DNA of 44,475 bases from Candidatus Omnitrophica bacterium UBA6233. Lineage in GTDB: Bacteria; Omnitrophota; Gorgyraeia; Gygaellales; Profunditerraquicolaceae. A program made the position numbers and the translations under genes. The notes beneath the pieces were generated by a model. That model had not been told where the DNA came from, made no database searches, and was given only the letters and a program-made list of their open reading frames with translations. The stretch spans positions 1 through 44,475 of the forward strand of contig DJWJ01000021.1 in assembly GCA_002440965.1 (NCBI GenBank), written 5' to 3'. Positions 1-8,639 of this stretch are shown piece by piece; the first letter of the stretch is position 1; the number at the start of each line of letters is the position of its first letter.

Positions 1-47
1 CATTACGAGCTGGTGAATGCAAGGGGAATTTACCCAAACTCTTTTCT

Positions 48-75
48 TTGATTTTGGATTGTTTTACTGTAGAAT
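48..75 (+). promoter_or_regulatory. Sigma-70-like promoter of the crtB-like gene, leaderless
   Basis: TTGATT (48-53) and TAGAAT (70-75) are separated by 16 bases. The expected transcription start falls at about 82-83, which is the A of the ATG at 83, and no Shine-Dalgarno sequence is visible. This points to a leaderless mRNA. Seen: the boxes and spacing. Inferred: activity and the start point. Confidence 0.55.
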
Positions 76-82
76 AACCTTT

Positions 83-946
83 ATGAAAGACGTTCACTTG
101 GGATTTGAAGAAGCGAGGAAAATAACCAGGCATTTTGCCAAAACATTTTATCTAGCCTCTCTTTTTTTACCCAAAAAAACCCGCGATGCCGCGTATTCCG
201 TTTATGCCATATGCAGAATAAGCGACGAATCGGTAGATAGCTTTGAGTCCTCTCTATCTTCGCAAAATCTGGACGAAATCAGGCAAAGGATAGACTCGGC
301 TTATTCTAAAGACGCGCTGAAAGATAAATTACTCCTTTCTTTTCGGCAAACTGTCGATACCTACCAAATCCCGAAAGAATATTTTTATGACTTGCTCGAC
401 GGAATGCGGATGGATTTGACCAAAGACCGCTACAATGATTGCGAAGAGTTAAACAACTATTGCTACAAAGTTGCCGGAGTAATCGGCTTAATTATGTTGA
501 AAATCTTCCGCTGCCCGGACACACCAGCTAAAAAATTCGCTATTGAGCTAGGAATAGCTATGCAAATGACCAATATTTTAAGGGATATAGACGAAGATTT
601 CCGGCGCGGCAGGATATACATTCCAGCCAGTTGCCTAGACCGGTTTCAAGTCACCGAAGAGGAGCTGGCCCGCCGAGAAGTAAACGCTAATTTTAGAAGA
701 ATGTTGGAATATCTAATCGCAAAAACCAAGCGCGGCTACAGAGAGGCCGGCGCAGGAGTAAAATTCATCCGAGGCTTCCGGCAAAAGCTTGTTGTAATCG
801 CTATGAAAGAAATGTATTCCGGGATATTGGACGAAATAAGAAATAACAACTATGATGTTTTCTCAAGGCGGGCCAACGTCAAATTCTTAAATAAATGGCG
901 AATCATCCTCAAAATACTTCTAAAAGGCCAATACTTATGCGCGTAA
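83..946 (+). CDS. Phytoene/squalene synthase family protein
   Basis: This 287-residue protein is a trans-isoprenyl diphosphate synthase of the head-to-head type, which condenses two prenyl diphosphates to phytoene, dehydrosqualene or presqualene diphosphate. The two Mg-binding acidic motifs are present: D48-E-S-V-D52, and NILRDIDED with D168 and D172, followed by RRGRIYIP. The frame is open back to position 17, but family alignment starts at about the Met at 83, and a promoter -10 box ends 8 bases before it, so the longer start is unlikely. It overlaps ispH by 10 bases, forming an isoprenoid pair, and a CrtI-like desaturase lies nearby on the other strand. Whether the product is C30 or C40 (CrtB, CrtM or HpnD-like) cannot be decided from the sequence. 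Confidence 0.88.
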   Translation: MKDVHLGFEEARKITRHFAKTFYLASLFLPKKTRDAAYSVYAICRISDESVDSFESSLSSQNLDEIRQRIDSAYSKDALKDKLLLSFRQTVDTYQIPKEYFYDLLDGMRMDLTKDRYNDCEELNNYCYKVAGVIGLIMLKIFRCPDTPAKKFAIELGIAMQMTNILRDIDEDFRRGRIYIPASCLDRFQVTEEELARREVNANFRRMLEYLIAKTKRGYREAGAGVKFIRGFRQKLVVIAMKEMYSGILDEIRNNNYDVFSRRANVKFLNKWRIILKILLKGQYLCA

Positions 947-1773
947 TCTTAGCTAAATCAGCGGGATTTTGTTTCGGCGTAAAAAGGGCGCTGGATATTG
1001 CTCTTACTACCGCCCGAACCGGAAAAAAAGTTTATATGCTCGGGGATATAGTACATAATGAAACTGTGGTTAAGAAAATTGAAGGATCCGGGATTAAAAA
1101 GATAAACCGGCTAAATAGGACAAAATCGGGAATACTTCTAATCCGGGCGCATGGAGCTTCCCTGGAAACATTTACCAAGGCTAAACGGTTCGGCTATGAA
1201 ATTATCGACGCTACCTGTCCGATGGTAAAAGAAATACATAAGATAGCCAAAGGCGCGCAAGCCAAAGGCTACAAAGTTATAATTATAGGAGACAAGAAAC
1301 ATGACGAAGTCCACGGGATAGCGGGCCAGCTAAAAGGCAAAGCGCTGGTAATTGACGGAATCAGGAATATTCCTCGCAACAAACTAAAGCGGATTAAAAA
1401 AGCCGCGGTGGTGGCGCAATCGACACAAAACCTCAAAAAAGTATTAGGGATTGTCGATATCCTCAGGAAATATATACCGGATTTGCTATTTTTCAACACA
1501 ATCTGCCAACCTACCCGGACCAAACAGGAAGAAATAATGGCTATGCCCAAAGAAAACGACGCGATGATAATTATTGGTTCAAAGAAAAGCGCTAACACCA
1601 AAAGGCTTTATGAAATAGCGCGTTCTTTAAATAAAAATAGCCGGTGGGTTAACTCCCGGAGGGAAATTAAATCCAGCTGGTTTAAAGGCGCTAACTCTGT
1701 AGGCATAACCGCAGGCGCATCCACTCCTGAAGAGACTATTCAGGATATAACTAGCCATATCCGCTCGCTCTAA
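937..1773 (+). CDS. ispH: 4-hydroxy-3-methylbut-2-enyl diphosphate reductase
   Basis: IspH catalyses the last step of the MEP pathway, reducing HMBPP to IPP and DMAPP with a [4Fe-4S] cluster. The three cluster cysteines are visible at C12 (GFCFGVKR), C94 (DATCPMV) and C190 (NTICQPT). Substrate-binding H40, H72 and H122, the EVHG segment and the C-terminal VGITAGASTP motif are also present. The length of 278 residues is normal. The ATG at 937 lies inside the last codons of the upstream synthase, so the two are probably translationally coupled; an in-frame earlier codon at 895 would add 14 residues not expected for the family. The gene ends 2 bases before the stop of the convergent desaturase. 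Confidence 0.95.
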   Translation: MRVILAKSAGFCFGVKRALDIALTTARTGKKVYMLGDIVHNETVVKKIEGSGIKKINRLNRTKSGILLIRAHGASLETFTKAKRFGYEIIDATCPMVKEIHKIAKGAQAKGYKVIIIGDKKHDEVHGIAGQLKGKALVIDGIRNIPRNKLKRIKKAAVVAQSTQNLKKVLGIVDILRKYIPDLLFFNTICQPTRTKQEEIMAMPKENDAMIIIGSKKSANTKRLYEIARSLNKNSRWVNSRREIKSSWFKGANSVGITAGASTPEETIQDITSHIRSL

Positions 1774-1775
1774 AA

Positions 1776-3215
1776 TTACCTCTTATTGATTAAATCCGCG
1801 ACTATCCGGGAACCGGCAAGGACCACAGGCAGGCCTCCGCCTGGCTGGGTGCTGGCTCCCACAAAATAAACATTTTTATTCCTGGAATTGGAATTCGGAG
1901 GCCGGAAAAAAGCGCTTTGCATAAGATTATGCGCCAGGCCAAAGGTCGCTCCAAATTTTATGTTATAATACTTGGTAAAATCCTGCGGATAAAATCTATG
2001 TTCGACTTCGATTAACTCTTCCAGATTGATTTTAAGCCTTTGATTTATTTTCTCAATTACCGTATTCCTTAACCCGTTTTCGAGCTTTGAAAAATCTTCT
2101 TTGGATTTTAAAAGATTGGGGACAGGCACCAGTATATAAAAAATATCTTTTCCCTGCGGAGCAAGAGATTGGTCTGTAACAGTAGGCACATGCACGTAAA
2201 ACGAAGGGTCATCCGGGATTATTCCAGCGTTGAATATATCGTTAAGATTCCTGGTCAGCTCTTTGGCAAAAAACAAATTATGATGTTCTACTCCCTCAAT
2301 CTTCTTTTTTAACCCTAAATAGATAAGATAAACCGAACAGGAATATCGGTAATCCGGCAGGGCCTGCCCCAAAAGTTTTTCTTTGGCGTAAGCATAGTCG
2401 GCATTAATTACAACTTTGTCAAAATCAAGCTCTTTTTCGTTAACCCTTAATCTAATCGAACCGTTTGCCGAGATTTTTTCAACTTCCGAATTGTAATGAA
2501 ATTTGGCGCCGAATTTTTTAGCCATCCTTTCCAGAGCCAATGGAATTTGATACATCCCTCCCATTGGATGGGCTATCTTTTGCACGTGATCGGCATAACT
2601 GATAATACTATAGAATGCCGGAGCCTGGTAAGGAGATACACCCATAAACATCGCTTCAAAAGTAAAAGCGTAGCGCAGTTTATCGGTCCTAAAAAACTTT
2701 CTGGCTAAACCCCAATATGATTCGAATACCCTTAATTTCAGAAGAAGAGGCCAATAAGAAAGGTTAACTAAACTGGCGGGAGTAAAACACTTGTAAAGCA
2801 GGGGCCTGACTAATCCATAGATGCGGCTGGTTTCTTTTATAAATCTGTCGAAGCTTTCACTGCTTCCCTTCTCCAGCCTCTCCAATTCTTCTTTGGTGCG
2901 CGACGAATCTTTATAAACATTGAGACAATCGCCGTCGGGATAAAATATTTTATAGTTTACATCTAAAACTTTAAGGTCCAGGTAATCCTTGAGGTTTTCT
3001 CCGCAATAAGAAAATGCTTCCGCAAAAAAATCCGGCATAAGCACGAATGACGGGCCCATATCGAATTTAAAACCGTTGTCTTCAAGAAGATGATTACGCC
3101 CGCCGCACTTATCGAGCTTCTCAAAAAGATGCACATCATAGCCGTCGCAGGCAAGGCGCGCCGCGCAACTTAATCCGCCTACGCCAGCGCCTACGACAGC
3201 TATTTTACCCGGCAT
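1776..3215 (-). CDS. CrtI-type phytoene desaturase family FAD-dependent oxidoreductase
   Basis: A 479-residue flavoprotein. The N-terminus has the dinucleotide-binding fold (IAVVGAGVGGLSCAARLACDG) with the acidic end of beta-2 and the GGRN segment. The body resembles carotenoid desaturases (FDMGPSFVLMP), and the C-terminus has the family signature FVGASTQPGGGLPVVLAGSR. It probably desaturates or isomerises a carotenoid-type polyene made by the synthase at 83-946; exact substrate unknown. Its ATG overlaps the stop of the upstream holin-like gene (TAATG-type junction), so it is the last gene of the riboflavin operon, and its cofactor is a flavin. Alternative members of this family (CrtO-like, CrtN/P-like, retinol saturase-like) cannot be excluded. 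Confidence 0.9.
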   Translation of the reverse strand: MPGKIAVVGAGVGGLSCAARLACDGYDVHLFEKLDKCGGRNHLLEDNGFKFDMGPSFVLMPDFFAEAFSYCGENLKDYLDLKVLDVNYKIFYPDGDCLNVYKDSSRTKEELERLEKGSSESFDRFIKETSRIYGLVRPLLYKCFTPASLVNLSYWPLLLKLRVFESYWGLARKFFRTDKLRYAFTFEAMFMGVSPYQAPAFYSIISYADHVQKIAHPMGGMYQIPLALERMAKKFGAKFHYNSEVEKISANGSIRLRVNEKELDFDKVVINADYAYAKEKLLGQALPDYRYSCSVYLIYLGLKKKIEGVEHHNLFFAKELTRNLNDIFNAGIIPDDPSFYVHVPTVTDQSLAPQGKDIFYILVPVPNLLKSKEDFSKLENGLRNTVIEKINQRLKINLEELIEVEHRFYPQDFTKYYNIKFGATFGLAHNLMQSAFFRPPNSNSRNKNVYFVGASTQPGGGLPVVLAGSRIVADLINKR

Positions 3216-3598
3216 TATCGCTTAGGGGCCCCTTTTATAATCTTCTCGGCCTCGCGCCAATCGTCGGAGGAAGTATTCGCGGGGCGGCCTTTTCTTTCCC
3301 AAATCTTTTTAGCTAAGGCCTTTATCTTTTCTTCTGTCTCGGCTTTGTTTTCTTCAACCAAACGGTTATACATCAACGCAACCATAAAACCAAAAACCCA
3401 AGCATAGACAAAACCCCAAACAGCTGCGATTATGCATCCAATAAGTGTTGGGTTATAACCCAGGTAAACCATGGTCATCATCTTGCCCCAGGAATTTCCC
3501 CAAAAATACAACATATCCAAAATACCAAGCAAAAAAGTGATCCCGCCCCAAACGATCCCCAATGCCAAGCCAAAAGCTTTAGCGTCTAATTTAAACAT
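3215..3598 (-). CDS. Small membrane protein: holin-like N-terminus plus DUF2934-like tail
   Basis: 127 residues from the ATG at 3598, chosen because AGGAGG lies about 6-10 bases upstream; an earlier in-frame start at 3634 would overlap ribE. Residues about 8-90 contain two to three hydrophobic segments with aromatic residues (GLALGIVWGGITFLLGIL and a later WGFVYAWVFGFMVALMYN). This looks like small membrane proteins often annotated 'bacteriophage holin' in candidate phyla. The C-terminus, KKIWERKGRPANTSSDDWREAE, matches the DUF2934 pattern (xxWExxGRPxxxxxxDWxxAE). The fold assignment of both parts is by memory of the families. Translationally coupled to the desaturase. Function unknown; no phage genes are nearby, so a lysis role is unlikely. 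Confidence 0.8.
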   Translation of the reverse strand: MFKLDAKAFGLALGIVWGGITFLLGILDMLYFWGNSWGKMMTMVYLGYNPTLIGCIIAAVWGFVYAWVFGFMVALMYNRLVEENKAETEEKIKALAKKIWERKGRPANTSSDDWREAEKIIKGAPKR

Positions 3599-3621
3599 AC
3601 CCTCCTCCTTTTGACTATATT

Positions 3622-4218
3622 TTATTCCAAACAAAAACTTTTACAATATTTTTCTTTCTTAACCAGAAGATCGAATTCGATATTGACTCCGGCAGACACC
3701 CCCCGAAAATCCAAAGTAGTGTTTTTTAGGGTATGCGGAATGATATAAACGCTAAAAGTATTAGATTTCCTGGATGCAATGGTCAAGCTTATCCCATCTA
3801 CAGCTATTGACCCCTTGGGTAAACAGTATTTGATAAATTCAACAGGAACCGCAATCTCAAACGCCAGATTCCCGTTAAAATATCTTTTCTTGCGGATAAT
3901 GCCCAAACAATCGGCGTGCCCCAAAACAAAATGTCCCGATATTCTGTCGCCGACCCGCAGGCTGCGTTCAAGGTTTACCTTTTCACCCCCTCTCAAGGCG
4001 CCAAGGTTGGTAACTTTCAGGGTTTCAGGTATTGCTTCAAAAGCAAAAGAATCTTTATTGATTTCTACGGCTGTGAGACATACCCCGTTTACGGCCAGAC
4101 TATCGCCAATTTTTGTATCAGCCAGAGTAAGGGCCGCGCTAACTTCGATAAGCGTAATATTCCCCTTGCGGAAAACCCGTTTCACCACTCCCAGTTCTTC
4201 GACTATCCCGGCAAACAT
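3622..4218 (-). CDS. ribE: Riboflavin synthase, alpha subunit
   Basis: 198 residues with the two internally homologous lumazine-binding barrels. The first starts at MFAGIVEELGVV and contains the VNGVCLT segment; the second has SGHFVLGHAD near residue 95 and VDGISLT near residue 140. It dismutates two 6,7-dimethyl-8-ribityllumazine molecules to riboflavin, using the product of RibH. Its first codon overlaps the ribD stop by one base. Called ribE or ribC depending on the species. Confidence 0.96.
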   Translation of the reverse strand: MFAGIVEELGVVKRVFRKGNITLIEVSAALTLADTKIGDSLAVNGVCLTAVEINKDSFAFEAIPETLKVTNLGALRGGEKVNLERSLRVGDRISGHFVLGHADCLGIIRKKRYFNGNLAFEIAVPVEFIKYCLPKGSIAVDGISLTIASRKSNTFSVYIIPHTLKNTTLDFRGVSAGVNIEFDLLVKKEKYCKSFCLE

Positions 4219-5309
4219 TATCTTACATACCCTTCAATCAAAAAATCTTCGCCAAAACGCCGCAAAGTTATGTCTTTCAATTTTAACGCCCGCTCAACCC
4301 GCAGCACGCCCTGGCCCATAACTGAACCAATCGCGTCTTTTCCGCCGATAATCTTGGGGCTAATGAAAAACATTATCTTATCCACCAATCCTTCATCGAA
4401 GAGAGATCCAATAAGCATTCCTCCGCCTTCAACCAGTATGCTGGTAATGCCCATACCCGCTAGTTTCTTCATCATATCTTTTAGATTAACTTGCCCTGAT
4501 TTTTCTTTAACATCAAGAATGTTCGCCTTAGCGCTCAAGATTTTCCTGTTTTCGGTCTCTTGGCCTAAAGCGCTTGATAAAGTAGCAATGATTACGGGTT
4601 TTGAACCGGAGAACACATTTGCTTTTGCGGATATGCTTAACTGGCTGTCTACAATAATCTTTATTGGCTGAATTTTCGAAAACCAAGCGTCCAGTTTAGG
4701 GTTATCCCTCAAAACAGTATTGACACCGACCATAATCGCGTCGTAATTTGAACGCGAACGATGCGCAAAACTCCGGGATTTATCCGAAGTTATCCACTTG
4801 GAATCACCAGTCCTCGTAGCAATGCGGCCGTCTAAAGACTCCGCTACCTTAACTGTAACTAAAGGGACTTTTTTAGTGATGTATTTTATAAAGGCTTCGT
4901 TTATCCGTCTCAACCTGTCTTCCAAAACCCCCACTTTAACTTTTATCTTATTCTGCTTTAAAATTTCAACTCCCTTGCCGTTATTTAAAGGATTAGGATC
5001 GCTCATCCCCACGATAACTTCCTTAACTCCGCTCTTAATAATCCGGGCTACGCAAGGAGGAGTGCGGCCGTAATGACAACAAGGCTCTAATGTAACGTAA
5101 AGTGTCGCCCCTTCCGCGGCATTTCCCGCCTCATCCAAAGCAACTACCTCGGCGTGAGCCAACCCTGCTTTAGCGTGAAAACCCTTACCTATGATGTAAC
5201 CATTCTTCACCACAACGCTTCCTACCAAAGGATTCGGAGAAACCAAGCCTTTTCCTTTCAGGGCTAATCTCATTGCCAAATCCATATAATATTCATGGCT
5301 ATTTTTCAT
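4218..5309 (-). CDS. ribD: Bifunctional riboflavin deaminase/reductase
   Basis: 363 residues. The N-terminal deaminase domain (1-145) has the zinc site HAEVVAL and the EPCCHYGRTPPC motif. The C-terminal reductase domain (about 150-360) has the VTVKVAESLDGRIATRTGDSKWITS start and the ILVEGGGMLIGS motif. It performs two successive steps from the GTP cyclohydrolase II product to 5-amino-6-ribitylaminouracil phosphate. Start ATG overlaps the stop of the PHP gene by 4 bases (ATGA), typical of translational coupling. Ordinary length for the family. Confidence 0.97.
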   Translation of the reverse strand: MKNSHEYYMDLAMRLALKGKGLVSPNPLVGSVVVKNGYIIGKGFHAKAGLAHAEVVALDEAGNAAEGATLYVTLEPCCHYGRTPPCVARIIKSGVKEVIVGMSDPNPLNNGKGVEILKQNKIKVKVGVLEDRLRRINEAFIKYITKKVPLVTVKVAESLDGRIATRTGDSKWITSDKSRSFAHRSRSNYDAIMVGVNTVLRDNPKLDAWFSKIQPIKIIVDSQLSISAKANVFSGSKPVIIATLSSALGQETENRKILSAKANILDVKEKSGQVNLKDMMKKLAGMGITSILVEGGGMLIGSLFDEGLVDKIMFFISPKIIGGKDAIGSVMGQGVLRVERALKLKDITLRRFGEDFLIEGYVR

Positions 5310-6130
5310 TTTAGTTTTTCTTTCGCCTCTTTTAGTTTTTCAACCAACTCATAGGGCACTTTAACCGAACCTATGCGGACTTCTGACTTGGCTTTTCCGT
5401 GGCAATCAGAGCCTCCGGTTACCAATAAATTATTCTTCTTGGCCAACTCCAAATAGAAATTAACCATTCCCTGCGAATGCTCCGGATAATAAACCTCTAA
5501 ACCCCTAAGCCCCAACTTTACAAATTCCAGGATCAACCCGTCATTCTTAAGCGTATATGGATGAGCCAAAACAGACACGCCCCCTGCGTCTTTAATAAAC
5601 TCTATCGCATCTTTAGGGCTAAAACGAAAACCCGAGACATAAGCCGGGCCATTATCGCCGATATACTTCTGAAATACTTCGTAGATTGAGCCGGCAAACC
5701 CGTCTTTTACCAATGCCCGCGCAATATGCAGCCTTCCCACCGTCCCATCCCCGGCTAAAGCAAACACGCTCTTGGGGTCCAAATTTACGCCTAAGGAGTT
5801 TAACTTAGCGACTATCTTATATACGCGCTCAACGCGGTTATTTTTCAAGGATTCCAGTTTTTCAAGAAATGATTTTTTTCTGTAATCAATTAGATAGCCT
5901 AAGATGTGGATTTCCTGATTATTATATTCAGCGCTCAATTCTATCCCGGATAAAACTTCTAATCCGCTGCCTTTGGACGCTTCGATAGCTTCACCAACGC
6001 CGCTAACGGTGTCATGATCAACCACGGCAATAGCCGATAAACGCTTCCTCAACGCATTACTGACTAATTCTTCAGGAGTGTAAGTTCCGTCTGAAAACAA
6101 AGTATGCAGGTGGAGATCCGCAAATTTCAT
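5306..6130 (-). CDS. PHP-domain metal-dependent phosphoesterase
   Basis: 274 residues. Metal-binding PHP motifs are visible: DLHLHTLFSDG at 6-16, VVDHDTVSG near 37, GIELSAEY near 60, a late VLAHP near 190 and GGSDCHGK near 241. It resembles the YciV/RNase AM group, which acts on 3',5'-nucleoside bisphosphates or 5' ends of RNA. A role as a pathway phosphatase for the ribitylaminouracil phosphate intermediate is only a guess from its place between nusB and ribD. It overlaps both neighbours by 4 bases. Confidence 0.85.
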   Translation of the reverse strand: MKFADLHLHTLFSDGTYTPEELVSNALRKRLSAIAVVDHDTVSGVGEAIEASKGSGLEVLSGIELSAEYNNQEIHILGYLIDYRKKSFLEKLESLKNNRVERVYKIVAKLNSLGVNLDPKSVFALAGDGTVGRLHIARALVKDGFAGSIYEVFQKYIGDNGPAYVSGFRFSPKDAIEFIKDAGGVSVLAHPYTLKNDGLILEFVKLGLRGLEVYYPEHSQGMVNFYLELAKKNNLLVTGGSDCHGKAKSEVRIGSVKVPYELVEKLKEAKEKLK

Positions 6131-6543
6131 TTATTTTTCTCAAGTTTAACTTTATCCAATATGGCATTTACGAATTTACCGGATTCTAAACCGGAAAACT
6201 TCTTGGCAAGTTCTACTGCTTCATTAATAGCAACCTTTGGCGGGATATCTTCGCGGTAAAGAAGCTCAAAAGCGCCTAAACGCATTATATTCCTATCTAC
6301 TACAGCCATACGCTTAAGCTGCCAGTTAGCCGCAAACTGCACTATTTTTTTGTCGATCTCTTCCAAATTACCGGCTACGCCTTTAACTAATTCAGAAGAG
6401 AATTCTTTTAAAGCAGTTTCGATTTCTTCGCCTTCTTTATTGGCCCAAAAATTCTCTAAAGCGCGCTCCGGCGTATCGCCGGTAATGTCCAGCTGATAAA
6501 GAATCTGCAAGGCGAATTCCCGGGAAAGCGTTCGCTTACGCAT
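6127..6543 (-). CDS. nusB: Transcription antitermination factor NusB
   Basis: 138 residues, all-helical, with the N-terminal REFALQILYQLDITGD pattern and the C-terminal PPKVAINEAVELAKKFSGLESGKFVNAILD signature of NusB in two adjoining parts. It joins NusE (S10) on boxA RNA in rRNA antitermination. The ribH-nusB pair is a very widespread bacterial arrangement; here one base separates them, and the nusB stop overlaps the next start. Confidence 0.96.
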   Translation of the reverse strand: MRKRTLSREFALQILYQLDITGDTPERALENFWANKEGEEIETALKEFSSELVKGVAGNLEEIDKKIVQFAANWQLKRMAVVDRNIMRLGAFELLYREDIPPKVAINEAVELAKKFSGLESGKFVNAILDKVKLEKNK

Positions 6544-6544
6544 A

Positions 6545-7012
6545 TTATTTTACCTTTTCTAAAAGATTGACCATTTCAATGGCTGATAATGCCGCGTCAC
6601 GGCCCTTATTCCCATCCTTGGTGCCGGCGCGCTCGATTGCCTGCTCAATCGTATCAGCGGTAATGATTCCAAATATGACCGGTATACCGCTATCTTGAGA
6701 TACCTTGGCTATTCCCTTGGCAACCTCGGAAGCGACATAATCAAAATGCGGAGTTGCGCCGCGGATAACCGTCCCCAGACAAATCACAGCATCATAGTTC
6801 TTATTCTTGGCTAATTTCTGGGCGACTGCCGGGATTTCAAAGGCCCCCGGAACCCAAGCTACCGTTAAATCCACATCAGCTGCTCCATGCCTAGTTAATG
6901 TATCCAGGCATCCGGAAACCAATTCTTTAGTCATAAAATTGTTAAAACGCGAAGCTACAATCCCAAACTTCTTTCCTTTAGCGATCAAATCACCTTCTAA
7001 TATTCTAACCAT
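6545..7012 (-). CDS. ribH: 6,7-dimethyl-8-ribityllumazine synthase
   Basis: 155 residues. Active-site segments: FGIVASRFN near the N-terminus, VPGAFEIPAVAQ, CLGTVIRGATPHFDYV with the catalytic histidine, and PVIFGIIT. It condenses 5-amino-6-ribitylaminouracil with dihydroxybutanone phosphate, both supplied by neighbours. The start at 7012 is set by AAAGGAGG eight bases upstream; the open frame extends to 7078 but only through the flank of an intergenic repeat. The region 7013-7205 upstream is filled mainly by that repeat. Confidence 0.96.
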   Translation of the reverse strand: MVRILEGDLIAKGKKFGIVASRFNNFMTKELVSGCLDTLTRHGAADVDLTVAWVPGAFEIPAVAQKLAKNKNYDAVICLGTVIRGATPHFDYVASEVAKGIAKVSQDSGIPVIFGIITADTIEQAIERAGTKDGNKGRDAALSAIEMVNLLEKVK

Positions 7013-7064
7013 AACACTACCTCCTTTTTTGTTAAAAAAGATGAAGAAGCGCAAATGACAACTG

Positions 7065-7197
7065 ATGTCAAATGTCAAAGCTCAAAATTCAAAATAAATC
7101 TAAATGACAAATACTAAATGACAAAACTTCTGTTTTGGTATTTGACCTCTGGAGTTTGGGATTTACTTTGGATTTTGAATTTTGTCATTTGTCATTC
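7065..7197 (-). repeat. AT-rich inverted-repeat element, copy 1
   Basis: An imperfect inverted repeat of about 132 bp whose arms read (minus strand) AATGACAAATGACAAAATTC at one end and close to its complement at the other. It starts 8 bases after the ribBA stop and occupies the ribBA-ribH gap. It belongs to a family of five in this window (see 28445, 33924, 37294, 37670), all in the same orientation relative to transcription. Confidence 0.9.
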
Positions 7198-7205
7198 TCT
7201 TTTAC

Positions 7206-8414
7206 CTATATTTTGAGTTGGTGCCCCAATTTTTCCTTCTTTGTCTTCAGGTAACGATAATTAGCCGGATTCGGCTCAATCTCCAGGGGAAGGCGTTCAA
7301 TAACATGCAAACCATAACCCTCCAGCCCCACGATCTTACGCGGATTATTCGTCATTAATCTTATATCCTTGACGCCTAAATCCACCATAATCTGCGCGCC
7401 TATTCCGTAATCACGCAGATCGACTTTATGCCCTAAGGCCTCATTTGCTTCAACAGTATCCATTCCCTGATCTTGTAAATTATAAGCCTTGATCTTTTCT
7501 ACCAAGCCTATACCGCGGCCCTCTTGATTCATATACAGAATAACACCCTTGCCTTCTTTACCAATTAATTGCATACTTTTGTCCAACTGTTTTCCGCAAT
7601 CACAGCGTAATGACCCAAAAACATCTCCGGTTAAACATTCTGAATGCACGCGCACTAATACCGGCTCATCCTTCCAACTTCCCATAGTTAAAGCCAAATG
7701 AACCTTGTTATTAGTAAGGTCGCGGTACAGCATAAGCTTAAATTCACCGAATTCTGTGGGCAGTTTCGTTTCGGTAATCTTCTCGACCAATTTCTCAAGC
7801 CTGCGCCGGTGTTCAATAAGATTAGCTATTGAACAGATTTTTAATTTATGCTGCTTGGAAAACTCCAATAGCTGAGGAAGACGGGACATGGAACCGTCAT
7901 CATTCATTATTTCGCAAATCACCCCTGCCGGATATAGTGAACTTAAACGCATAAGGTCTATTGTCGCTTCAGTGTGGCCTGCGCGCACCAATACGCCGCC
8001 TTCACGCGCCCTTAAAGGAAAAATATGCCCTGGCCGCCTAAGATCTTCAGGGATGGCTTGAGGATTAATCAGGATTTCGATTGCTCGAGCGCGATCATGA
8101 GCGGATATACCGGTAGTAATTCCCTTTGCCGCATCCACCGACATCATCCAGGCAGTAGCAAACGGGTCTTCCTGGCTACAAGAAACCTTTTCCCTTAACA
8201 TAGGATCCAGATTCAACGCCTTAAGCCTGTCTTCTTCCATCGGCACACAAATAAGCCCCCTGCCAAACTTAGCCATAAAATTTATATGTTCCGGTTTAAC
8301 AGATGAAGCAGACATCAACAGATCGCCTTCATTCTCGCGATCTTCATCATCCACCACAATAACCATTTTACCGCTCTTTAAATCTTCTAATATCTCCGGT
8401 ATTGAATTAAACAT
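7206..8414 (-). CDS. ribBA: Bifunctional DHBP synthase / GTP cyclohydrolase II
   Basis: 402 residues. Residues 1-200 are 3,4-dihydroxy-2-butanone 4-phosphate synthase (VVDDEDRENEGDLL, GHTEATIDL). Residues about 205-400 are GTP cyclohydrolase II with the zinc site in ECLTGDVFGSLRCDCG, and the YMNQEGRGIGL and MTNNPRKI motifs. It supplies both branches of riboflavin synthesis. It is the first gene after the FMN riboswitch; the start at 8414 follows GAGGAT about 6 bases upstream. All expected motifs of both domains are present. Confidence 0.97.
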   Translation of the reverse strand: MFNSIPEILEDLKSGKMVIVVDDEDRENEGDLLMSASSVKPEHINFMAKFGRGLICVPMEEDRLKALNLDPMLREKVSCSQEDPFATAWMMSVDAAKGITTGISAHDRARAIEILINPQAIPEDLRRPGHIFPLRAREGGVLVRAGHTEATIDLMRLSSLYPAGVICEIMNDDGSMSRLPQLLEFSKQHKLKICSIANLIEHRRRLEKLVEKITETKLPTEFGEFKLMLYRDLTNNKVHLALTMGSWKDEPVLVRVHSECLTGDVFGSLRCDCGKQLDKSMQLIGKEGKGVILYMNQEGRGIGLVEKIKAYNLQDQGMDTVEANEALGHKVDLRDYGIGAQIMVDLGVKDIRLMTNNPRKIVGLEGYGLHVIERLPLEIEPNPANYRYLKTKKEKLGHQLKI

Positions 8415-8430
8415 AATCTATCCTCACAAT

Positions 8431-8457
8431 AAAAAAGCCCAAAGGCAATCTTCGGGC
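8431..8457 (-). terminator. Riboswitch-controlled intrinsic terminator
   Basis: On the minus strand GCCCGAAG-ATTGC-CTTTGGGC forms an 8-bp stem with one G-U pair, followed by six T. It sits between the FMN aptamer and ribBA. Its 5' arm plus flank (CTGCCCGAAGATT, 8459-8447) is complementary, with one bulge, to the 5' edge of the aptamer (8628-8615), which gives a plausible antiterminator. Confidence 0.85.
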
Positions 8458-8466
8458 AGAGTAATT

Positions 8467-8633
8467 ATTAATCTCCTTCTATCTAGACTTTACTATCGGC
8501 TCTGGAAATCTTCCAGATCATGCTTCCTATTTTGAAGCTCGCGGGCTTATACACCCGGCGCTATTTGATGCGCCGGTGTGCGCTTTTGCGCTACCGCCGG
8601 TCGGGAATTTCACCCTGCCCTGAAGATTAATCT
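8467..8633 (-). promoter_or_regulatory. FMN riboswitch (RFN element)
   Basis: The minus strand carries the conserved RFN pieces in order: TTCAGGGCAGGGTGAAATTC, CCCGACCGGCGGTA, AGCCCGCGAGC, GATCTGG...ATTCCAGAGCCGA, TAGTAAAGTC and GAAGGAG. Closing helix P1 is formed by ATTAATCT (8631-8624) with AGATTAAT (8474-8467), 8 perfect pairs. FMN binding should stabilise P1, free the terminator at 8431-8457 and switch off the whole riboflavin operon. The aptamer is established knowledge; the switching partner is my inference from complementarity. Confidence 0.96.
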
Positions 8634-8639
8634 GAAATA

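Noticed and set aside
3779..4671. Long plus-strand open frames (180 and 251 codons) opposite ribE and ribD
   Set aside because: They are mirror frames of clear riboflavin genes, with no family motifs or Shine-Dalgarno sequence.
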